DNA of 9,431 bases from assembly GCA_030666885.1 (NCBI GenBank), contig DAOUWY010000051.1, positions 1 through 9,431 of the forward strand, in the 5' to 3' direction. Below, one piece after another: positions 5,304-9,431 of this stretch. Under the pieces are notes generated by a model. It made no database searches. It had not been told where the DNA came from and saw only the letters and a list, made by a program, of their open reading frames with translations. Every line of letters begins with the position of its first letter. The first letter of the stretch is position 1. This DNA is from Methanosarcinales archaeon (lineage in GTDB: Archaea; Halobacteriota; Methanosarcinia; Methanosarcinales; Methanocomedenaceae). The translations under genes were made by a program, and so were the position numbers.

Positions 5304-5455
5304 CCACAGATGAACACGGATAAACACAGATGCGAAGAGAGGGAAAACGGATGGTTTTAAATGTTGTGTTTTCTATTTTAATCTCTATACTCTGTGTAGG
5401 TCTAAGTCACCTGCTTTTCAACAATATCTGTGTTTATCTGTGTTCATCTGTGGTT
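5302..5455. repeat. 154-bp inverted-repeat element between convergent genes
   Basis: The left arm (5302-5331, starting AACCACAGATGAACACGGAT) and right arm (5426-5455, ending TGTTCATCTGTGGTT) are 30-base inverted repeats with a single mismatch, separated by 94 bases. Each arm is itself built of 10-base units of the type CACAGATGAA/CACGGATAAA/CACAGATGCG. Sequences of this ACCACAGATGAACACAGATA type are widely dispersed in bacterial and archaeal genomes (general recollection). The left arm contains the stop of the PIN gene and the right arm encodes the last residues and stop of cas6. The element may therefore have inserted here and may act as a two-way terminator. Open frames across 5330-5662 are not genes. 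Confidence 0.8.
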
Positions 5456-6130
5456 CTTATTTTCTCCTTGATCTTTACTTTCCCCAATAACAGCCCCGAA
5501 CCCCCTGGATACCGATTTCCCCACACCGAGATACTCAGGAACGAGGAAATTAACCGAAAAGGTCCCGATGAATGTCATTATGTTGGTGTCCTTTTGCCTG
5601 CCTTTGCGTATCCTGACATCTGTTTCGCAGTTTATCCTGTCTGGAACCCGGTAGTCCAGTGATTTGGACATTGAGAGTATGTTCCCGGTGAGGGTTTTAT
5701 TCAGTAGTGCGTTTCGTTCGGCCTTGCCGCCGGCCAGGTAGAACCGTTTGTAGTTCTCCTGGTTGAGGGCGAACCATGGTGTAGCAAAGCGGTAATGGTG
5801 CATCTCGTCGGTCAGGCCGAACTCCTGGTTACTGACAGAGATGCCCCGCTCCATAATCTCATAGACGCTGCCGCCGAGGTTTATTTCGTCGTACTGGTCG
5901 TATATTTCTTTCAGGACCTCTGCGCCCTCGTTTATGCCTATGACTGTGGGCGTGCCTTCGATTATTTTGTACTGGACAAGGGGGTAGCGGTAGATGAGGC
6001 GGTCGGTATGGTGCTGGTGGAGGAGGGTATATTCGTTGAACTTTGTGGCGAAGAAGCCGCGGAGCTGGGAGGCTGAGGCGCGGATGGGGCGGGTGGAGGC
6101 GAGGGTAAGGGTGAAGGTTTGGAGGATCAT
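5444..6130 (-). CDS. cas6: Cas6b-like CRISPR RNA endoribonuclease
   Basis: This 228-residue protein fits the Cas6b group, whose members process CRISPR precursor RNA into crRNA by metal-independent cleavage. The N-terminal ferredoxin-like domain contains LLHQHHTDRLIYRYPLVQYK (37-55). His38, His40 and Tyr47 fall at the positions I recall as catalytic in Methanococcus maripaludis Cas6b. The C-terminal domain has the glycine-rich loop GVGKSVSRGFGAV (about 202-214). The final 13 residues (GESKDQGENKNHR) run into the inverted-repeat element, which supplies NHR and the stop, so the native tail is probably altered. No CRISPR array or other cas gene is visible in the window, so this may be an orphan acting on arrays elsewhere. 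It is divergent from the ATPase at 6282. Confidence 0.82.
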   Translation of the reverse strand: MILQTFTLTLASTRPIRASASQLRGFFATKFNEYTLLHQHHTDRLIYRYPLVQYKIIEGTPTVIGINEGAEVLKEIYDQYDEINLGGSVYEIMERGISVSNQEFGLTDEMHHYRFATPWFALNQENYKRFYLAGGKAERNALLNKTLTGNILSMSKSLDYRVPDRINCETDVRIRKGRQKDTNIMTFIGTFSVNFLVPEYLGVGKSVSRGFGAVIGESKDQGENKNHR

Positions 6131-6219
6131 TAGAAAATCAGCACTCCACCACTGCCGGGTTTAAAGCCAGTTTCTTTGTCGTACCATGAATCCAATTATT
6201 TTCATCAACGAAACTTTAA

Positions 6220-6264
6220 TAACAAATGAGTTACTAATAATTTTGTTAGTAACAAATTTGTTAG
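6220..6264. promoter_or_regulatory. Overlapping palindromes: operator region for the ATPase (and perhaps cas6)
   Basis: Within 45 bp in the cas6/ATPase divergent gap there are three elements. The first is a perfect 8-bp inverted repeat, GTTACTAA (6230-6237) and TTAGTAAC (6246-6253). The second is a perfect 14-bp palindrome TAACAAATTTGTTA (6250-6263). The third is a direct repeat of TAACAAAT at 6220-6227 and 6250-6257, 30 bp apart. Such density of symmetric sites next to a start codon indicates binding by a dimeric regulator. The ATPase itself has a C-terminal winged helix and could bind here (inference). Confidence 0.6.
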
Positions 6265-6272
6265 ATTGATTT

Positions 6273-6278
6273 GGTGAT
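6273..6278 (+). promoter_or_regulatory. RBS GGTGAT of the ATPase gene
   Basis: GGTGAT lies 3 bases before ATG 6282. It supports this start, which also places the FVDR motif and Walker A at the usual distances. Confidence 0.6.
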
Positions 6279-6281
6279 AAC

Positions 6282-7442
6282 ATGCGGTTTACATTGCAGC
6301 CTGTGAAAGGAAAAGAATTTGTGGATAGGATCGGGCTGTTAGAAGAAATGGTTTCCGAACTGGCTGATAGAAGGTCTACTGTGGGATATGCTCTTTACGG
6401 CAAAAGAAAGGTTGGAAAGACATCGATCTTAAAAGAAGTCGAAAGGCAGCTAAAAATGAAGGATGAGATTATCGTTGTCTATTTTTCTGTCTGGGATCTG
6501 GTTGAATTCAGCTTGTTGGAGTTTTGCCAGAGGTTGAGTATGCGCATTATTGATGCGTACAGGCCTCACACCGGCTTGAAATATCGAGCAACGGATCTGC
6601 TAAAGACTCCTGCCAGCGTGTTGAGAAAGATCCTTGATAAGGCAGAGTTCAAAGTGGTATACAATGAGATCGAATTTCTCTTATCCACAAAGCAGCAAAC
6701 TGACAACGATATGCTTGTTGAACACGTATTTGACCTATCAGAAAAACTCGCAAAGAGTACGGATACAAAGTGTGTTCTACTGGTAGATGAGTTTCCTTCG
6801 ATCATTGATCTGAAAACTGATGCTGCCAGGATCGGTGAACCAATCTTAAGAAAGATCAGGACAATATCTGAAGACTGGGAACGAACAAGTCTCTGCATAT
6901 CAGGTTCAATAAGAAGTACAATGGAACTTACGGTCCTGTCATCCACATCGCCGTTTTACAGACAGCTAATCGTAAAAGAGGTCAAGCCTCTTGAAAAAGA
7001 GTATGTTGGAGAAATATTATTGCGAAATCTCAAGATATCAGATGAAGGTATAGATGAAATTTACAGTTTTTCCAGGGGCATACCATTTTATGTTCAGTTC
7101 ATTGGCAAAATACTTGAAAGGGTAGAAGTGATCACACTGGATTCAATCAAAGATGTAGAAAACGAATTTTTGGCGGAAGAAGGAAACATACTCTTCAAAG
7201 AGGAATTCAATTCACTTAGCTCAAAAGAGCGATTAATTGTTGCAAACATTGCAAGGGGGCATTATTCACCTAAAGAACTGGCAAATACAATAGGTGATAA
7301 GGTTTCGAACATTAATAGATTTTTGATGTATCTGATAGAAAAAGGGTACGTGGAAAAGGAAGAAAGAGGTTATTATGCTCTTGAAGATCCGGTCTTTGAA
7401 AGATGGTTGAAGGTGTTCATATTGCCATCTTTTCAGAGCTAA
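6282..7442 (+). CDS. Archaeal-family AAA+ ATPase with C-terminal winged helix
   Basis: This 386-residue protein has the order expected for the archaeal ATPase family (PF01637-like STAND/AAA+). It has an FVDR motif (13-16), Walker A GKRKVGKTS (40-48), and Walker B CVLLVDEFPS (164-173) with Asp169 and Glu170. A sensor-1-like SLCISGSIRS (203-212), SPFYRQ with a possible arginine finger (Arg228 region), and GIPFYVQFIG follow. The C-terminal part has a winged helix (about 310-370, SPKELANTIG..NINRFLMYLIEKGYVEKE..GYYAL) and the closing DPVFERWLKVF typical of the family. These proteins are common in archaea, often in mobile or defence-associated regions, and their exact role is unknown. It is alone on the plus strand, divergent from cas6, with an operator-like region upstream and a hairpin terminator directly downstream. 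It appears complete. Confidence 0.87.
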   Translation: MRFTLQPVKGKEFVDRIGLLEEMVSELADRRSTVGYALYGKRKVGKTSILKEVERQLKMKDEIIVVYFSVWDLVEFSLLEFCQRLSMRIIDAYRPHTGLKYRATDLLKTPASVLRKILDKAEFKVVYNEIEFLLSTKQQTDNDMLVEHVFDLSEKLAKSTDTKCVLLVDEFPSIIDLKTDAARIGEPILRKIRTISEDWERTSLCISGSIRSTMELTVLSSTSPFYRQLIVKEVKPLEKEYVGEILLRNLKISDEGIDEIYSFSRGIPFYVQFIGKILERVEVITLDSIKDVENEFLAEEGNILFKEEFNSLSSKERLIVANIARGHYSPKELANTIGDKVSNINRFLMYLIEKGYVEKEERGYYALEDPVFERWLKVFILPSFQS

Positions 7443-7449
7443 TGTCAGT

Positions 7450-7473
7450 GGGGGGTGTAAAAATCCCCCTTTT
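7450..7473 (+). terminator. Hairpin terminator after the ATPase gene
   Basis: A GGGGG arm (7451-7455), nine-base loop TGTAAAAAT and CCCCC arm (7465-7469) are followed by TTTT (7470-7473), 8 bases after the ATPase stop. It has the stem-plus-T-run layout of an intrinsic terminator. The duplicated block begins immediately after it. Confidence 0.65.
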
Positions 7474-7475
7474 AT

Positions 7476-7679
7476 ATGGACGGCAGGGTGCCAGATGAGA
7501 GGGCATGTGTTGAGATAGGGATTGGATATGCACTGGGAAAGGAGTGTATAGGTTTGAAGACTGATGTGCGGGGTGCGTTTGGCAGTGCTGATAATCCGAT
7601 GGTGCTGGGTGCACTGAGGTTTCGGGTGGCTGGGAGTTTGGAGGAACTTGGGGAGATGCTGAGGGAGGAATGGGATTGA
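7476..7679 (+). pseudogene. Second copy of the deoxyribosyltransferase, 3' half only
   Basis: The 67 residues from MDGRVPDERACVEIGIGY to LREEWD match residues 76-142 of the transferase at 2670-3098 with 11 differences. The catalytic-type Glu is kept, but the first 75 residues, including the GPLF nucleotide loop, are absent. Upstream is the ATPase terminator and there is no ribosome binding site. The frame is still open, which may just reflect a recent origin. It is the left end of duplication unit 2. Confidence 0.8.
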
Positions 7680-7782
7680 GACTATGGGAAATGGAATGGT
7701 AATAATGAAATGTAAAGACGTGGTTTGAATGTACTCTTGCTATTAAAGGAGTAATCAAAAAGATGGTATGTGAGATATTCGA

Positions 7783-7798
7783 CCACGTGAGAACGTGG
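7783..7798 (+). promoter_or_regulatory. Leader hairpin upstream of SEC-C gene (unit 2)
   Basis: CCACG (7783-7787), loop TGAGAA, CGTGG (7794-7798). Compared with unit 1, both bases of the outermost pair changed (T-A to C-G) while the other four pairs are identical and the first loop base differs. The SEC-C ribosome binding site AAGGTGA follows at 7813-7819. Confidence 0.5.
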
Positions 7799-7823
7799 TG
7801 AATCCTATAATTAAGGTGAATAT

Positions 7824-8768
7824 ATGATAAAAATTGAAAAATTCAAAGAAACTGTACATGTTCGCAGTTATCATCCTGATATGGATGTGGAAGATGTGGT
7901 TGAAGTAAAAAATCTTCCTTTGGTTAGATTTTCCTCTCATGAACGTCCTTTTTTTATGTTTGTGAACCATTGCCAGAACCCTGACTGTGATTGCAACGAA
8001 ACCGTTCTCGCTTTTAACGAAATTGAAGAGAACGGTGCTCAAATTGCGAGTCCAATAACATTTGATATAACTCTGGATCATTTTACGTGGCAAGAGAAAA
8101 GAAAAATAAAACGGCCAAAAAATGTTCAATCTCTCATTGATGAGTTCGTTAGCGATCTCCCTGATGAAATAAAGAGCGAATTTAAGGAGAATTATAACAA
8201 TACGAAGACAGAGTCACGTAATATGGCAAAGTTCGAAATGCCTGTCGAAGATGTCTATGCTGGAAAAATGGTGTCGTATGCTGACGTTTTTGGTGATGAC
8301 GGAAGTATAATGTCCGGGGGAACGGGAGTTAGTTTTCTTGTCGAATATGAAGGGCTAAAATTGTTTGTCGATGACCAGTATTGTATTGATCCCAAGTGTG
8401 ATTGTGGTGCGGTTCGCCTTATTTTTCTAAAGGTGGATGAAGGAACCGGAATTGCTCATGACATGTTTGCCATTAGAGTACCTTTTCAGAATGAGATCGA
8501 AATTGAGGATAAACTTGCCAGATATACAAAAGAAGATATTGAAAAGATATATGATCACTGGTTGAAGTCTGATCCAGAGATTATGGACGTCTTGGAAACC
8601 CGATACATGAAGATGAAAGGGGTTGGTCAAAGTTTAGTTGAAAGGCATCCCTCTATGAAGCCGCATAAGCACACCGCGGGTGTTGGGCAAAAAAAGATCG
8701 GTCGCAATGACCCATGTCCATGCGGCAGCGGGAAAAAATACAAGAAATGCTGCGGTAAACCAAAGTGA
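7824..8768 (+). CDS. SEC-C zinc-motif protein with two internal C-x4-C-x-C domains (copy 2)
   Basis: A 314-residue paralogue of the protein at 3243-4187, same length without gaps and with 64 amino-acid differences by my count (about 80% identity). All ten candidate metal ligands are kept: Cys50/55/57 (CQNPDCDC), Cys187/192/194 (CIDPKCDC) and the C-terminal CPCGSGKKYKKCC (298-310). The differences cluster in the middle, around residues 139-160, 207-217 and 262-280. Residues 21-46 and the last 34 residues (281-314) are identical. This pattern, in a block whose other genes are broken, suggests both copies are under selection. Start and ribosome binding site (AAGGTGA) are the same as in copy 1. 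The function is unknown. Confidence 0.85.
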   Translation: MIKIEKFKETVHVRSYHPDMDVEDVVEVKNLPLVRFSSHERPFFMFVNHCQNPDCDCNETVLAFNEIEENGAQIASPITFDITLDHFTWQEKRKIKRPKNVQSLIDEFVSDLPDEIKSEFKENYNNTKTESRNMAKFEMPVEDVYAGKMVSYADVFGDDGSIMSGGTGVSFLVEYEGLKLFVDDQYCIDPKCDCGAVRLIFLKVDEGTGIAHDMFAIRVPFQNEIEIEDKLARYTKEDIEKIYDHWLKSDPEIMDVLETRYMKMKGVGQSLVERHPSMKPHKHTAGVGQKKIGRNDPCPCGSGKKYKKCCGKPK

Positions 8769-9178
8769 GCCTGAGATGAACACATCTGCCACATGCATTC
8801 ACCTGATATTCACAGATCGCAAGAAAATACCTGTGTCACGGCGGTGGGTTTAGTTTCAGCGAACAAGGCAGAGGGGAGGCAGGTGGTTTAACGAGTTCCG
8901 GAAAAAAAGCGGTGCTACTCTTACGCTGCATGCGGCACCGTGCTCTATCACCGTCCAGAATGTGCATTGAGATTTCAATCGCCTGCATCTTTGGGTTTGC
9001 CTACATTGCTCGGGAAATGGGAATTGCATATCTTGCGACTGCGGGTGAGTGGAAGCAGCATAATGCGCCGACTTCGGTGTGGTTGTTGCCCGGGGTCTGG
9101 TTGTTTTGACCGTGCATCGATATTTTACTAAACTCCCAAATGACCAATAGGTTCCTTTCATTAGTTCAAAGACCAAAT
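8769..9178 (+). ncRNA. GC-richer conserved non-coding block, possible structured RNA (unit 2)
   Basis: The counterpart of 4188-4597. It holds the two hairpins at 8925-8936 and 9066-9079, with wobble-preserving changes. A 65-residue plus-strand frame (8912-9109) is open here, but the same frame is stopped in unit 1 and the changes alter amino acids freely, so I do not call it a gene. The antisense frame at 8856-9176 is likewise not conserved. Confidence 0.3.
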
Positions 9179-9220
9179 GATATAAACTATGAATACAGAA
9201 CTTATATAGTGCATAATAAT

Positions 9221-9346
9221 ATGATCGAAGATACCTATTCAGTAGTCTGGAAACTTGAAACTCAACTGATAATTAAACCAAGAATTATTATTCAGGAAGA
9301 ATCAGGAGAAAAGATCAATGAACAAAGAAGAGAATACCTCATGTAG
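9221..9346 (+). CDS. Small ORF A of the A/B/PIN module, copy 3
   Basis: A 41-residue ORF, MIEDTYSVVWKLETQ to REYLM, stopping at TAG (9344-9346) two codons before the copy 2 stop. It is preceded by the conserved leader with GATATAAAC at 9179-9187. It overlaps ORF B by 29 bases in a different frame. Antitoxin component is inferred from position only. Confidence 0.4.
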   Translation: MIEDTYSVVWKLETQLIIKPRIIIQEESGEKINEQRREYLM

Positions 9347-9431
9347 GGTTAAGATTGTCGGCAGGGATGAAAAAAACAGGCCGATTTTAGAATTTTCTGG
9401 TGATGAGGCCGAATGTGGGAGTGTGCTTTCT
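9318..9431 (+). CDS. Small ORF B of the A/B/PIN module, copy 3 (3' partial)
   Basis: From ATG 9318 the frame is open for 38 codons to the window edge, containing VKIVGRDEKNRPILEFSGDE. It matches ORF B of copy 1 including its start ATGAACAAAGAAGAG. This is the best-preserved B start in the window. Whether an intact PIN toxin follows cannot be seen. Confidence 0.5.
   Translation, partial: MNKEENTSCRVKIVGRDEKNRPILEFSGDEAECGSVLS

Larger units (their letters stand above)
7476..9431. repeat. Direct duplication, unit 2 (runs off the window)
   Basis: The counterpart of 2895-4849 at a fixed offset of 4581. It begins directly after the ATPase terminator and continues to the last base, so its right end lies outside the window. 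The two units bracket the PIN, cas6 and ATPase genes. Confidence 0.9.

Noticed and set aside
5330..5662. 110-residue plus-strand frame overlapping the repeat element and cas6
   Set aside because: It runs antisense through cas6 and across both repeat arms, with no RBS or homology.
8912..9109. 65-residue plus-strand frame in the GC-rich block
   Set aside because: The same frame in unit 1 is stopped at 4469-4471 and shows unconstrained amino-acid changes.
9344..9346. TAG in copy 3 ORF A, and TAG at 4898, read as pyrrolysine
   Set aside because: Copy 2 lacks the first TAG and readthrough at 9344 would reach another stop after one codon; nothing supports recoding.

Overview
The window reads as an accessory, mobile-element-scarred piece of an archaeal chromosome, most likely a methanogen or ANME relative (Methanosarcinales/Methanoperedens-like). 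The reasons are TATA-type promoters close to starts, GGTG-type ribosome binding sites, an archaeal-family AAA ATPase, a Cas6b-like protein, and many toxin-antitoxin (TA) genes in moderately AT-rich DNA. The taxonomic guess is inference only.

Layout. 1-120 holds the C-terminal end of an unidentified plus-strand gene. 121-275 looks like a remnant of an IS21-type insertion sequence that cuts off the AbiEii toxin gene. 192-1153 (minus) is an AbiE type IV TA operon with an intact AbiEi antitoxin/repressor and a toxin truncated after about 37 residues. 1225-1636 holds a Cas6 C-terminal scrap and copy 1 of a small TA-like module (short ORFs A and B, plus a PIN remnant). 1763-2365 (minus) is an intact DUF433/DUF5615 TA pair. 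2523-2589 is a stranded promoter/leader of the same A/B/PIN module. 2670-3098 is a nucleoside 2-deoxyribosyltransferase-like gene. 3243-4187 is a SEC-C zinc protein. 4255-4545 is a GC-richer non-coding block. 4598-5303 is copy 2 of the A/B/PIN module, whose PIN gene has an in-frame TAA. 5302-5455 is a 154-bp inverted-repeat element lying between convergent genes. 5444-6130 (minus) is a Cas6b-like endoribonuclease with no CRISPR array nearby. 6282-7442 is an archaeal ATPase preceded by overlapping palindromes and followed by a hairpin terminator.

The most striking feature of the window is a direct duplication. Positions 2895-4849 recur at 7476-9431, with a constant offset of 4581 for nearly 1.9 kb. 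The second copy contains a 5'-truncated transferase, a complete SEC-C gene, the non-coding block, the TA leader and the start of a third A/B module that runs off the window. The transferase and TA parts are decaying. Both SEC-C genes remain open, with identical metal-binding motifs (about 80% protein identity), which suggests the SEC-C gene is the selected part. A hairpin in the SEC-C leader shows a compensatory base-pair change between the copies.

Functionally this is a defence/addiction island: AbiE, VapBC-like modules, an orphan Cas6 and an ATPase around a duplicated, uncharacterised SEC-C protein. No complete new system can be proved from the sequence alone. The best candidates for something undescribed are the SEC-C protein with its structured leader and downstream GC-rich block, and the A/B/PIN module.
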